NCBI RefSeq assembly: GCF_019753765.1
Contig: NZ_JAIJZW010000013.1
Coordinates: 20,307 to 75,227 of the forward strand
Source of the DNA: Microbacterium marinilacus
GTDB taxonomy: Bacteria > Actinomycetota > Actinomycetes > Actinomycetales > Microbacteriaceae
Length of the DNA: 54,921 bases
Direction of reading: 5' to 3'
Part shown: positions 8,417 to 17,170 of the stretch, one piece after another
How the letters are laid out: each line of letters starts with the position of its first letter
How positions within the stretch are numbered: the stretch's first letter is position 1
The notes under the pieces: model-generated
Told to the model about the DNA's origin: nothing
Seen by the model: the letters and a program-made list of their open reading frames with translations, nothing else
The model's database searches: none
Program-made: the position numbers and the translations under genes

Positions 8417-8488
8417 AAGACGGGCAGATCGGCCGAGGAGGTGAAGATCCGGGTGGATCTCGCTGACTTCGTCCGATCTGCCCGCCTT
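8417..8488. terminator. Long nested inverted repeat between convergent genes
   Basis: Arms 8417-8432 and 8473-8488 pair over 16 bp with one mismatch, and an inner perfect hairpin AGATCC-GGGT-GGATCT lies at 8445-8460. The right arm can instead form a short hairpin CCCGCC-TTC-GGCGGG (8481-8495). The position between two convergent genes suggests a bidirectional terminator; a mobile palindromic repeat is the alternative. Confidence 0.6.
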
Positions 8489-8500
8489 CGGCGGGGAGGG

Positions 8501-9853
8501 TCAGTCCTGCGGGTCGCCGCCGAGCTGGCCGACGGCGGGGATGGGGCCGCCGTCGTCCGCACCGGTGCGCCGGGCGCGGGCGATGAGGTTGCCCAGGTGG
8601 TAGATCACGAGCGCCGCGATGGTGCCGAGCACGATGCCGCCGAGCTCGAAGCCGTCCCAGCTCATCGCGAACCCGGCGATGCCGATGACCAGCGCGACCG
8701 CCGCCGTGTACTGGTTGACGGGGCGGGAGAAGTCCACGCGGTTGTCGACCCAGATCTTGATGCCGATGATGCCGATGAGGCCGTACAGCGCCGTGGTCAC
8801 GCCGCCCAGCACGCCCGCGGGGATCGAGTTGAACACCGCGCCGATCTTCGGCGAGAACGCCAGCAGGATCGCCGCGAAGCCCGCGACCCAGTAGACGGCG
8901 GTGGAGTAGACGCGGGTCGCCGCCATGACGCCGATGTTCTCGCCGTAGGTCGTCGTGCCCGATCCGCCGCCGAGGCCGGCGAGGGTCGTGGCCGCGCCGT
9001 CGGCGATGAGCGCGCGACCCGTGTGCTGGTTGACCGACGAGTCGGTCATGGTCGCCACGCCGCGCACGTGGCCGACGTTCTCGGCGATGAGCACGAGCAC
9101 GACCGGCAGGAACATCGCGATCGCCGACCACGTGCCGCTCGAGGCGAAGTCGGGTGCATGGAACTCGGGCAGCCCGATCCACGCCGCGTCGCCGATCGTC
9201 TCGGCGGGCGTCTTGCCGGTGTCGGCGTTCACCACCCCGAAGTAGCCGCGCGCCGCCGCGAACACGTATCCGACGACGACCCCGAGGAAGATCGAGATCC
9301 GTCCCAGGAAGCCCTTGAACAGCACGGCGAACAGGATGACGGACGCCAGCGTGACCGTGGCGGTCAGCGCGTCCGCCTGGAAGCTGGACCAGGCGACGGG
9401 CGCGAGGTTGAAGCCGATCAGCGCGACGATGGCGCCGGCGACGACCGGAGGCATCAGCCGGTCGACCCAGGCGAGGCCCGCGAACTGCACGACGAAGCCG
9501 ATCGCGGCGAGCAGCACGCCCACCGCGACGATGCCGGCGAGCGCCGATCCCATGCCCGCCGACGCGGTCGCCGCCGTCACCGGCGCGATGAAGGCGAACG
9601 ACGAGCCGAGGTAGCTGGGCAGCCGGTTGCGGGTGACGAGCAGGAACAACAGGGTGCCGAGGCCGCTGAACAGCAGCGTCGTCGACACGGGGAAGCCGGT
9701 GATGGTGGGCACCAGGAACGTCGCCCCGAACATCGCGACGACATGCTGGACGCCCATCGCGATCGTGGCGGGCCAGTTCAGGCGTTCGTGGGGGGCGACG
9801 ACGCTGCCGGCTTCGACGGTGCGGCCGTTGCCGTGGACGGTCCACAGGGGCAT
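8501..9853 (-). CDS. NCS2 family uracil/xanthine permease
   Basis: Membrane transporter of 450 residues with about 12-14 helices, belonging to the nucleobase:cation symporter-2 family. It begins with the conserved WPATIAMGVQHVVAMFGATF and contains LVPTITGFPVSTTLLFSGLG and the central GLGGGSGTTTYGENIGVMAATRVYS signature region (a Glu in TTYGENIG binds the nucleobase in UraA). This pattern with GTTTYGENIG fits uracil permeases (UraA/PyrP) better than xanthine/urate carriers, but substrate is not certain. ATG 9853 has a good GAAGGAG site upstream. The gene stands alone, divergent from the tannase-family gene. Confidence 0.92.
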   Translation of the reverse strand: MPLWTVHGNGRTVEAGSVVAPHERLNWPATIAMGVQHVVAMFGATFLVPTITGFPVSTTLLFSGLGTLLFLLVTRNRLPSYLGSSFAFIAPVTAATASAGMGSALAGIVAVGVLLAAIGFVVQFAGLAWVDRLMPPVVAGAIVALIGFNLAPVAWSSFQADALTATVTLASVILFAVLFKGFLGRISIFLGVVVGYVFAAARGYFGVVNADTGKTPAETIGDAAWIGLPEFHAPDFASSGTWSAIAMFLPVVLVLIAENVGHVRGVATMTDSSVNQHTGRALIADGAATTLAGLGGGSGTTTYGENIGVMAATRVYSTAVYWVAGFAAILLAFSPKIGAVFNSIPAGVLGGVTTALYGLIGIIGIKIWVDNRVDFSRPVNQYTAAVALVIGIAGFAMSWDGFELGGIVLGTIAALVIYHLGNLIARARRTGADDGGPIPAVGQLGGDPQD

Positions 9854-10075
9854 GGGGCTCCTTCAGGCGGAGAGGGGGCGGAAGGCAATCGGTCAACGAT
9901 ACTGCCCACGAGGTTTCGCGCCCGTGTCGGAGGGGATCGGCGTCGGGAGTGGCCTATCCGGCGGTCGTCCGCGTCGCTAGCATGAGCGCGTCGGGCACCC
10001 TCCGGCGGCGTGGGACGAGCGTCGCGGGGGCAGAGGGGGGACCTCGCGGCCGCGGACGCGCGAAGGGAGCGTGTG

Positions 10076-11689
10076 ATGAAGCATCTGTCCGGCCGGCGCG
10101 CACCGCGCGGCCTCGCGGCCCTGGCTGTCGGCGTCGCGGCGGTCCTCGCCCTGACCGCCGGGGCGGTGGCTCCCGCGAAGAGGCCGCCCTCCCCGAAGCC
10201 GCTCACCGCCGAGAGCTGCGCCGAGCTGCCGGGCTATGCGATCTCCGCCAAGCGGATCGATCTGCGCACGAGGGGCGCGTTCGTCGAGACGGCGACGTGG
10301 CAGGACGGCTATTGCGCGGTGACCGGGTGGATCCGCGCGGTCAGCGCACCGCAGGACATGCAGTTCCAGGTCAACCTGCCGGCCGACTGGAACGGGCGCG
10401 CGCTGCAGTTCGGCGGCGGCGGCTTCGACGGCACTCTCGTCACCGCGACGGGCGCCTACACCGCCCAGCCCGCGGGCGAGCCGACGGCGCTGGAGCAGGG
10501 CTGGGTGACGCTCGGCAGCGACGGCGGGCACCAGGGCGGTCCGGGTTTCGACGGCTCGTTCCAGACGGATCCGGAGCTGCTGCGCAACTTCGGTCAGGAG
10601 TCGGTGAAGAAGGCCCACGACGCGGCCTGGGCGGTGATCGGCAGAGCCTACGGGCGAACGCCCGACTGGTCGTACTTCATCGGCGGCTCGCAGGGCGGCC
10701 ACGAGGCGCTGGACGCCGCCGCCCGCTACCCGCGGGACTACGACGGCGTCATCGCCAACTATCCGGCGTACAACGTCACGATGATGCATATCGGCGCCGT
10801 CAACTTCCGCGACGCGCTCCTCATCGACGGCGGCGCGGGGTGGATGAGCTCGGCCGAGGTGACGACGCTCACCGACGCCGTCTACGAGACCTGCGATCCC
10901 CTGGACGGCGCGGTCGACGGCATCGTCAGCGACGTCGGCGGGTGCGACGCGATCTTCGACGTGTCGACGGTGCGATGCCCCGACGGCGCCGACACCGGCG
11001 ACGACTGCCTGTCGGATGCGCAGATCCAGGCCGTCGAGAAGATGGCCACCGACTACGACCTCGGCATCGAGATCGAGGGCAACAGCATCTTCGCCAAGAG
11101 CGCGCTGCTGCAGGGCGCGCTCTATCAGGGCGTCGCGGGATTCGGCGCGGGGCCGTACGCCCAGGGACTGCAGTTCTCGGTCCTCGACGCGACGTCGCGC
11201 TATGGCGTGGCGCGCGGCGACCCCGATCACGACACGTACGCGTTCGATCCCGCCGAGCACGTGCGACGCATCCAGCGGCTCGGCGAGATCATGGACGTCA
11301 CCGACGTCTCGCTCAGCCGGTTCCGCGCCCACGGCGGCAAGGTCATCCTGACGCACGGCACGATCGACGACTTCATCACGCCGTACAACACCGTGCAGTA
11401 CCACGACCGGCTGGAGCAGGAGTTCGGCCACCGGCTCGACGGCTTCGCCCGGTTCTACATGGTGCCCGGCTGGGGCCACGGACTGGGCGTCTTCGCCGCC
11501 CAGTACGACGGCCTCTCGGCGATCGTCGACTGGGTCGAGAGCGGCACGCCGCCGTCCGGGCTCGTCGCGCGGGACGGCAACGAGGGCGCCGACCGCACCC
11601 GGCCGATGTGCGAGTACCCGGCGTGGCCGCAGTACTCGGGCACCGGGTCGGTGGACGACGCGTCGTCGTTCACGTGCGTCACCGACTGA
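10076..11689 (+). CDS. Secreted tannase/feruloyl esterase family hydrolase
   Basis: Protein of 537 residues from ATG 10076, which follows a GAAGGGAG site by seven bases. The N-terminus is a signal peptide (basic stretch, then LAALAVGVAAVLALTAGAVAPA). The body matches the tannase/feruloyl-esterase alpha/beta-hydrolase family: serine elbow FIGGSQGGHEAL, aspartate in THGTIDDFITPYNTVQYH, histidine in PGWGHGLGV, plus a cysteine-rich lid domain. Characterised tannases and feruloyl esterases have a cysteine next to both the catalytic Ser and His (CS-D-HC motif); here the flanking residues are Gly, so that disulfide is absent. It probably cleaves plant phenolic esters outside the cell, but the substrate is an inference. 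Confidence 0.88.
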   Translation: MKHLSGRRAPRGLAALAVGVAAVLALTAGAVAPAKRPPSPKPLTAESCAELPGYAISAKRIDLRTRGAFVETATWQDGYCAVTGWIRAVSAPQDMQFQVNLPADWNGRALQFGGGGFDGTLVTATGAYTAQPAGEPTALEQGWVTLGSDGGHQGGPGFDGSFQTDPELLRNFGQESVKKAHDAAWAVIGRAYGRTPDWSYFIGGSQGGHEALDAAARYPRDYDGVIANYPAYNVTMMHIGAVNFRDALLIDGGAGWMSSAEVTTLTDAVYETCDPLDGAVDGIVSDVGGCDAIFDVSTVRCPDGADTGDDCLSDAQIQAVEKMATDYDLGIEIEGNSIFAKSALLQGALYQGVAGFGAGPYAQGLQFSVLDATSRYGVARGDPDHDTYAFDPAEHVRRIQRLGEIMDVTDVSLSRFRAHGGKVILTHGTIDDFITPYNTVQYHDRLEQEFGHRLDGFARFYMVPGWGHGLGVFAAQYDGLSAIVDWVESGTPPSGLVARDGNEGADRTRPMCEYPAWPQYSGTGSVDDASSFTCVTD

Positions 11690-11717
11690 GGCGTGGACAC
11701 CGCGGGGCAGCGGACGC

Positions 11718-11731
11718 AACCGGCGCCGGTT
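11718..11731. promoter_or_regulatory. 14-bp perfect palindrome upstream of the BCCT gene
   Basis: AACCGGCGCCGGTT is perfectly self-complementary and lies about 70 bases before the BCCT start. It could be an operator or part of the upstream gene's terminator. A second imperfect inverted pair (CGTAGGC...GCTTACG) follows at 11754-11772. Confidence 0.3.
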
Positions 11732-11802
11732 CGCGGGACCGTCGCGTGCCTCCGTAGGCTTGAGGCTTACGCGACCGACATACGTAACGAGCGATCCGAT
11801 CG

Positions 11803-13812
11803 ATGAGCGAGATGAAGATGAGTGAAGATGTACACGCAGACGGGGCCGATGCGAGGCCGCAGGACAAGCCCGTCACCAAGGTGATCAGGGAGGTGACGCA
11901 CCCCGCCCTCATCCCCGGGATCGGCGTGGAGGACACGGGCAAGAAGTTCTCGACGAACTGGCTCGTCTTCGGCATCGCCGGCGTGCTGGTGCTCGCGGTG
12001 GTGGTGTGGGGCTTCGCCGCGCCGCAGAGCATCAGCGACACCGGCGCGGCATCGCTCGGCTGGGTGATGGAGAACTTCGGCTGGATGTTCTCCCTGCTCG
12101 CCATCGCGACCGTGGTGTTCATGATGGTCGTCGGCTACGGCCGCACGGGCGGCATCCGCCTCGGCTCCGACGAGGAGACCCCGGAGTTCTCGACGGTGTC
12201 ATGGATCGCGATGCTCTTCTCCGCGGGCATGGGCATCGGCCTGCTGTTCTGGGGGCCGGCAGAGCCGCTGTCCTACTTCCTCGACGTGCCGACCGGCTTC
12301 GACGCCGCCGACGGCTCGCGCGAGGCGATGCATCTCGCCCTCGCCCAGTCGTACCTGCACTGGGGTCCGATGGCCTGGGCGTTCTACGCGCTGGTCGGCG
12401 GCGCGATCGCCTACGCCGCGTACCGACGCGGCCGCGCCCCGCTCATCTCGGCGATCTTCGCCCCGATCTTCAAGGAGCGCACCGAAGGCTGGATGGGTGC
12501 GGTGATCGACGTCTTCGCGATCATCGTCACGCTGTTCGGCACCGCGGTGACGCTGGGCATGGGTGCGCTGCAGATCGCGAGCGGAGCCGAGTTCGTCACG
12601 GGGATCGGCCCGCTGGGCAACGGCGCGCTCATCGTCATCGTCACCGTGCTGACCGCGGCGTTCGTGGTGTCGGCGGTCTCGGGGGTCAAGCGCGGCATCC
12701 GTCTGCTGTCGAACATCAACATGGTGATCGCCCTCGTCATCGGCGTCCTGCTGTTCGTGCTCGGACCGACCCTGCTGCTGCTCAACATGGTGCCGGCGTC
12801 GGTGTCGGCGTTCTTCGCAGAGCTCGGCACGATGCTGATGAGGAACCCGGCGCAGGGCGAGGATGCAGCCGCGTTCGTCGACAGCTGGACCAACTACTAC
12901 TGGGCGTGGTGGATCTCGTGGACGCCGTTCGTCGGCATGTTCATCGCGAAGATCTCCCGTGGTCGCACGATCCGCGAGTTCACCACCGTGGTCATCGTCG
13001 TGCCCGCGTTCGTCTGCATCGTCTGGTTCGGCATCATGGGCGGCTCGGCGATGTACTTCGACGAGCTCACCGGCACCGTCGGCCAGGCGATGGCCGACGG
13101 CGGCACCGAGGCGGTGCTCTTCGCCGTGCTCGATCAGCTCCCGCTCGGCGGCGTGCTGTCGGTTCTCGCCATGATCTCTATCATCCTGTTCTTCGTGACG
13201 TCCGCCGACTCGGCCGCGATCGTGATGGGCTCGATGAGCCAGCGCGGCAAGCCCGAGCCGTCCACGTGGGTCACGATCGCGTGGGGCGTGCTGCTCGGCG
13301 CCGCCGCGCTCGCGCTGCTCCTCGCCGGCGGCCAGACCGCGCTGTCGGGCCTGCAGTCGATCATGGTCGTGACGGCGCTGCCGTTCGCGCTGATCGTCAT
13401 CGGCATCATCGTGTCGTGGGCGCGCGAGCTCTCCACCGATCCGTACATCCTGCGACGCCGGTTCGCCCGCGCGGCGATCGCGCAGGGCGTGCGCCTCGGC
13501 ATCGAGGAGCACGGCGACGACTTCGTGTTCGGGGCGACGGAGGTCGCCTCCGACCAGGGCGCCGGAGCCGGCATCGACACCGAGGACCCGGCTCTGGTGG
13601 AGTGGTACGCCACGGCGACCGAGCAGATCCCGATCGTCACGGCCGACGACGTGCGGCGCACGCTCGAGCCGGGGCGCATCCAGCCGAAGGGCGCGGAGCG
13701 TCCCGACCACGCCGCGTCGGGCGAGGCGTCGCTGGTCGTCGGCGAGGGCCGTCGAGCCCGCCGCCCCGCTCAGACGCCGGAGCCGCCCGCGGAGCCGCCG
13801 GCCGACGCCTGA
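11803..13812 (+). CDS. BCCT family betaine/carnitine/choline transporter
   Basis: Secondary transporter of 669 residues with 12 predicted membrane helices. Family hallmarks are present: MGIGLLFWGPAEPLSYF in the middle and WWISWTPFVGMFIAKISRGR (about residues 365-385), the stretch that carries the Trp-rich substrate box in BetP and OpuD. The N-terminal 45 residues and the C-terminal 120 residues are cytoplasmic; the long C-terminal tail is acidic and then Pro/Ala-rich, as in osmosensing members such as BetP. It most likely imports glycine betaine or a similar compatible solute under osmotic stress. Alternative in-frame ATGs lie at 11812 and 11818; none has a strong ribosome-binding site. Confidence 0.92.
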   Translation: MSEMKMSEDVHADGADARPQDKPVTKVIREVTHPALIPGIGVEDTGKKFSTNWLVFGIAGVLVLAVVVWGFAAPQSISDTGAASLGWVMENFGWMFSLLAIATVVFMMVVGYGRTGGIRLGSDEETPEFSTVSWIAMLFSAGMGIGLLFWGPAEPLSYFLDVPTGFDAADGSREAMHLALAQSYLHWGPMAWAFYALVGGAIAYAAYRRGRAPLISAIFAPIFKERTEGWMGAVIDVFAIIVTLFGTAVTLGMGALQIASGAEFVTGIGPLGNGALIVIVTVLTAAFVVSAVSGVKRGIRLLSNINMVIALVIGVLLFVLGPTLLLLNMVPASVSAFFAELGTMLMRNPAQGEDAAAFVDSWTNYYWAWWISWTPFVGMFIAKISRGRTIREFTTVVIVVPAFVCIVWFGIMGGSAMYFDELTGTVGQAMADGGTEAVLFAVLDQLPLGGVLSVLAMISIILFFVTSADSAAIVMGSMSQRGKPEPSTWVTIAWGVLLGAAALALLLAGGQTALSGLQSIMVVTALPFALIVIGIIVSWARELSTDPYILRRRFARAAIAQGVRLGIEEHGDDFVFGATEVASDQGAGAGIDTEDPALVEWYATATEQIPIVTADDVRRTLEPGRIQPKGAERPDHAASGEASLVVGEGRRARRPAQTPEPPAEPPADA

Positions 13813-13857
13813 CGACGGCCGTCACCCGGGACCGCGCGCCTCTCGGGGCGTGCGCCC

Positions 13858-14385
13858 CTAGGAAGCGGTGTCGTACGAGATCTCGACGCGGCGGTTGACG
13901 GACTGGTCGCCCTTCCCCTCCTGGACGAGCAGCTCGCTCTCACCGTGCCCGGTGACGGTGAGCTGCACGTCGGGGCGGGCGTCGCGAAGCACGTCGGCGA
14001 CGGCGTCCGCGCGCCGCTGGGACAGGTCGTCGTTGTAGGCGTCGTCGCCGATCGAGTCGGTGTGCCCGTCGACGGCGACGGCGGCGCCGTCGGGGATCTC
14101 GTCCGCCAGGTCGGCGATCGCGGCGCTCGCCGCGTCGGTGAGGTCGGCGGAGTCGAACGCGAACAGCAGGTCCGACGTCAGGCGCACGGTCCGGTGCTCG
14201 TTCTCCTCGACGGTCTGCTCGGCCTCGACGGTCGAAGCTGCGGGGTCCAGGTCGATGGTCGACGCGGCGATCATCTCGGCGGTGATCTCGCTGTCGAGGA
14301 CGTCGTCTGACGTGTCCGCGTGCGCCGCGCCCCCGAGGAGGACGAGCGCCGCCGCGGCGGCCGCGGCCACGGTGAGGCGGGTCAT
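13858..14385 (-). CDS. Exported OmpA-family (peptidoglycan-binding) protein
   Basis: Protein of 175 residues from ATG 14385. A signal peptide (LTVAAAAAAALVLLGGAAHA) is followed by an OmpA C-terminal domain at about residues 65-175 with LLFAFDSADL, DGHTDSIGDDAYNDDLSQRRA and VTGHGES...NRRVEI, the residues that bind diaminopimelate or the stem peptide in Gram-negative relatives. In this Gram-positive setting it should bind cell-wall peptidoglycan from outside the membrane. The start overlaps the stop of the upstream lipoprotein gene (ATGA), so the two proteins are made together and may interact. Confidence 0.88.
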   Translation of the reverse strand: MTRLTVAAAAAAALVLLGGAAHADTSDDVLDSEITAEMIAASTIDLDPAASTVEAEQTVEENEHRTVRLTSDLLFAFDSADLTDAASAAIADLADEIPDGAAVAVDGHTDSIGDDAYNDDLSQRRADAVADVLRDARPDVQLTVTGHGESELLVQEGKGDQSVNRRVEISYDTAS

Positions 14386-15032
14386 CGTGCGTCGTCCACG
14401 TACTCGACGGGGATCTGCGTGAACCCGGGCAGGCCGTCGCCGAGCAGCACGTCGACGGTCTCCGGCTCGCCCTCCGGCGAGGGCAGCAGCACGCTCATCT
14501 CGATCGTGCTGCCGGCGGGCAGCTCGCCGAGGGCGCCGTTCGACACGGTGCCCATGACGTAGAGGTCGCACTGCTGGCGGGCGAGCACGTCTCCGTTCCA
14601 GTCGCAGCCCGGGCTCGTGCTGAACGGCCGGTACGCCTTCAGCGCCGCGGCGTCGGTGATCGTCGGGGCGACGCCGAGGCCCAGGTCGGAGAAGCTGGCG
14701 TCGGCGGGCTCGCCGCCGTCGCGGGTGAGCGCGTAGCGCAGGTGCATCACCTCGCCGTCGGCGGTGATCGACCGCACGACCGAGGTTATGACCCCCTTGT
14801 CGCCGAGGTCGGTGGCGGCCTCCGCCAGGACGGCGTCGCTGTTGGCGGACGCGCCCGCGTCCTGCGACGGCTCGCCGGACGGCTCCGCGGACGCGCCGGG
14901 GTCGGCGGCGGCGGAAGACGACGCCGGTGTGGCGGCGTCCTCTCCTGGCGCGCATGCGGTGAGCGCGAGTCCGAGCCCGACCAGCGTGGCGGCGGTCATG
15001 GCGAGGGAACGGGATCGACGTGCAGTCGTCAT
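14382..15032 (-). CDS. Exported lipoprotein of unknown function
   Basis: Protein of 216 residues from ATG 15032, chosen because GGAGG lies six bases upstream; an upstream in-frame ATG at 15050 precedes that site and is unlikely. The signal peptide ends in a clear lipobox (LTAC, Cys at about residue 26), so it is anchored on the outer face of the membrane. A Ser/Ala/Pro-rich linker (about residues 30-65) leads to a globular domain containing SPGCDWNGDVLARQQCDLYVMG. I do not recognise the domain. It is translationally coupled to the OmpA-family protein, suggesting a wall-associated complex. Confidence 0.82.
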   Translation of the reverse strand: MTTARRSRSLAMTAATLVGLGLALTACAPGEDAATPASSSAAADPGASAEPSGEPSQDAGASANSDAVLAEAATDLGDKGVITSVVRSITADGEVMHLRYALTRDGGEPADASFSDLGLGVAPTITDAAALKAYRPFSTSPGCDWNGDVLARQQCDLYVMGTVSNGALGELPAGSTIEMSVLLPSPEGEPETVDVLLGDGLPGFTQIPVEYVDDAR

Positions 15033-15089
15033 AGGAACCTCCGATCTCATGGATAGCAGATGGGCCGGCTTCCGCCCGCGCCCCGCCGG

Positions 15090-15968
15090 TCAGGCGGTGA
15101 GTCGTCCGATCAGCTCCCGGTACCGGGCCACGGTGCGGTCGATGACGTCGGCGGGCAGCTCCGGCGGGGTGCCCTGCTTGTCCCAGTTCGCGGCGAGCCA
15201 GTCGCGCACGATCTGCTTGTCGAAGCTCGCCATGCGCTCCTTCGGCGTCTGGCCGGTGCGCCAGGACTCGGCGTCCCAGTAGCGCGACGAGTCGCTCGTG
15301 AGCACCTCGTCGCCGAGTCGCAGCCGGCCGTCGTCATCGGCGCCGAACTCGAACTTGGTGTCGGCGAGGATCAGGCCGTGCGCCTCCGTGGTCGCTGCCG
15401 CACGGCGGTAGATCTCGAGCGACAGATCGCGTAGCTGCGCGGCGCGGTCCGCGCCGACGAGCTCGATCGTCTGCTCGTACGAGATGTTCTCGTCGTGCTC
15501 GCCGAGAGGCGCCTTGTAAGCCGGGGTGTAGATCGGCTCGGGCAAGCGGTCGCCGTCCTGCAGGCCGTCCGGTAGCGCGATGCCGCACACCGTGCCCTGC
15601 TCGCGGTACTCGGCCCAGCCCGAGCCGGTGAGGTAGCCGCGGACGACGCATTCCACCGGGAGCATGTCGAGCGACCGCACGATCATCGCCCGTCCGGCGA
15701 CGGGGCCGGGCGCGGCCTCGCCCGTGAGGTGGTTCGGGATCGGCTCTCCTCCGTCGCCGCCGGCGAGCTGGTCGAACCACCACAGGCTCAGCGTGGTCAG
15801 CAGCTCGCCCTTGCCGGGGATGCCGGGGGAGAGCACGTGATCGAACGCGCTCACGCGATCGCTGGCGACCACGAGGATCCGCTCGCCTCCGTCGGCAGGC
15901 GCGTACAGGTCGCGCACCTTCCCCGAGTAGACGTGGTTCCAACCGGGCAGTTCCAGGGCTTCGCTCAC
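15090..15968 (-). CDS. purC: Phosphoribosylaminoimidazole-succinocarboxamide synthase
   Basis: SAICAR synthetase of de novo purine synthesis: joins aspartate to CAIR using ATP. Protein of 292 residues from GTG 15968, the usual length for the actinobacterial form. Recognisable segments are YSGKVRDLYAPADGGERILVV at the start, DRVSAFDHVLSPGIPGKG, VECVVRGYLTGSGWAEY, and ILADTKFEFG followed by GDEVLTSDSSRYWD. The reading frame is open far upstream, but homology starts at LPGWNHVYSGKVRDL. A weak -10-like GATGAT lies six bases before the GTG, so the gene may be leaderless. Other purine genes in the window are purD, purM and purF, scattered rather than in one operon. Confidence 0.97.
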   Translation of the reverse strand: MSEALELPGWNHVYSGKVRDLYAPADGGERILVVASDRVSAFDHVLSPGIPGKGELLTTLSLWWFDQLAGGDGGEPIPNHLTGEAAPGPVAGRAMIVRSLDMLPVECVVRGYLTGSGWAEYREQGTVCGIALPDGLQDGDRLPEPIYTPAYKAPLGEHDENISYEQTIELVGADRAAQLRDLSLEIYRRAAATTEAHGLILADTKFEFGADDDGRLRLGDEVLTSDSSRYWDAESWRTGQTPKERMASFDKQIVRDWLAANWDKQGTPPELPADVIDRTVARYRELIGRLTA

Positions 15969-16019
15969 GCGCCCATCATCCCACTGACTTCGGCCGCGCC
16001 CGATCTTCGGTGACGACCG

Positions 16020-16061
16020 GCCGTCCGGTCTGATGCGTGCCGCCGCATCGGACCGGACGGC
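16020..16061 (-). terminator. Strong stem-loop terminator of the DUF4352 gene
   Basis: Arms 16020-16037 and 16044-16061 form an 18-bp stem with one mismatch and a six-base loop. It begins six bases after the stop codon of the minus-strand gene at 16067 and lacks a clear U run, as is common in high-GC actinobacteria. Confidence 0.8.
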
Positions 16062-16066
16062 GAGTC

Positions 16067-16930
16067 CTACTGCACTGCGACGAACACCGGATCGGCGACG
16101 AAACCGGCCCTGACCGCGAGCACGCCGTCGCCCGCGGTCGCCGAGGGCACCGAGAGGGCGACGTTGCCGCTCACCGACCCATCCGTGTAGACCTCCGTCG
16201 TGCTGTCGAGAGCGTCCTCGGGGACGGCGAACGAGTCCCAGGCATTGATGGTGACCCCGTCGGCCGTGACGTAGTCGATCGCCGTGCCGACCGCGGGCAC
16301 GCTGCTGTCCGCGCCCGTGTACGTCATCGTCGCGTTCACGAGGATGTACTCGTACCCGTCCTCGGGGGCCTCGTTGAACTCGTTTCCGCTCATCACCGCG
16401 TCGGTCGCGGAGCGCGTCACGCTGTTGACGGTCACTGTCCAATCGCTGGTGGAGACGGCACTGCCGATCGGCAGCGGGTTCTCGCGGGAGCCTGCCTCGG
16501 GTTCGGCGGGGGACTCCGCCGCGCCCTCGTTTCCTGTTCCGCCGGACGGCGTCGAGACGGTGGTCTCGCCGCTCAGGGCATCGTCGATGGCATTGACCGC
16601 CGTGATCGCGAACACGATGCCGCCGACGATGCTCCCCACGATGCTGAGCACGAGCGCCCAGACGCCGACGGCCTTGCGTGTCCCCTTGAGGAAGAACGAC
16701 ACCAGCGCCAGCAGGAAGCCGACGGCGAGCAGGAACCAGCCCAGGCCGAACGCCCCGGGGGTCACGGCGAAGACGAGACCGAGAACGGCTGCGACGAGGG
16801 CGATGACGCCGACGGCGTTGCGACGGGGTCGAGCGCTCGCTGCGGACGACGCGGATGAGGCCTCTGCAGACGAGGGCGCGGGCGGGCCCTGCGGCGGCGC
16901 CGCGGGCGGCTGGGTGTTGTCGAACGACAT
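16067..16930 (-). CDS. Membrane-anchored DUF4352-like exported-domain protein
   Basis: Protein of 287 residues from ATG 16930 (GGAGAG site upstream). Residues 1-37 are Pro/Ala/Ser-rich and cytoplasmic, followed by three hydrophobic segments (about 38-120). After a Thr/Ser/Glu-rich linker comes an external beta-rich domain (about 155-287) with SRENPLPIGSAVSTSDWTV and YEYILVNATMTYTG, typical of DUF4352 telokin-like domains found on Gram-positive surface proteins. Function is unknown. It is divergent from a histidine kinase gene 240 bases away, so it may be a target or sensor partner of that two-component system. Confidence 0.8.
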   Translation of the reverse strand: MSFDNTQPPAAPPQGPPAPSSAEASSASSAASARPRRNAVGVIALVAAVLGLVFAVTPGAFGLGWFLLAVGFLLALVSFFLKGTRKAVGVWALVLSIVGSIVGGIVFAITAVNAIDDALSGETTVSTPSGGTGNEGAAESPAEPEAGSRENPLPIGSAVSTSDWTVTVNSVTRSATDAVMSGNEFNEAPEDGYEYILVNATMTYTGADSSVPAVGTAIDYVTADGVTINAWDSFAVPEDALDSTTEVYTDGSVSGNVALSVPSATAGDGVLAVRAGFVADPVFVAVQ

Positions 16931-17157
16931 GGTGGTCTCTCCTGTTGGCTGTGTCGACCGATGGCGGCTGTCCGCCTCTGCTCGGAAGGCACGTGCGCGG
17001 ATCGTGACTCGCGTCGCTCTTGCGCGGCAGATGTCTCCCGCACTCAGGATGTGATCGCGCCCCGTCGTCGCCCATCGGCCGTTCGGCTCGCGTCGGGCAG
17101 CCGATCGGCTGGACTCACGGCGCCACCGGGACGAGGTGCGGTCGTTCGGCCGCGCCC

Positions 17158-17163
17158 TACGCT
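17158..17163 (+). promoter_or_regulatory. -10 element TACGCT of the histidine kinase gene
   Basis: TACGCT is followed by seven bases and ATG 17171, with no ribosome-binding site; a leaderless promoter. Confidence 0.5.
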
Positions 17164-17170
17164 CGGATCC

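Noticed and set aside
7134..9896. Very long minus-strand open frame (920 codons) and similar long frames, for example 34516-38328 on the minus strand
   Set aside because: Opposite real genes with strong family motifs; high GC leaves few stop codons in shadow frames, and their translations are Arg/Gly/Asp-rich without any domain.
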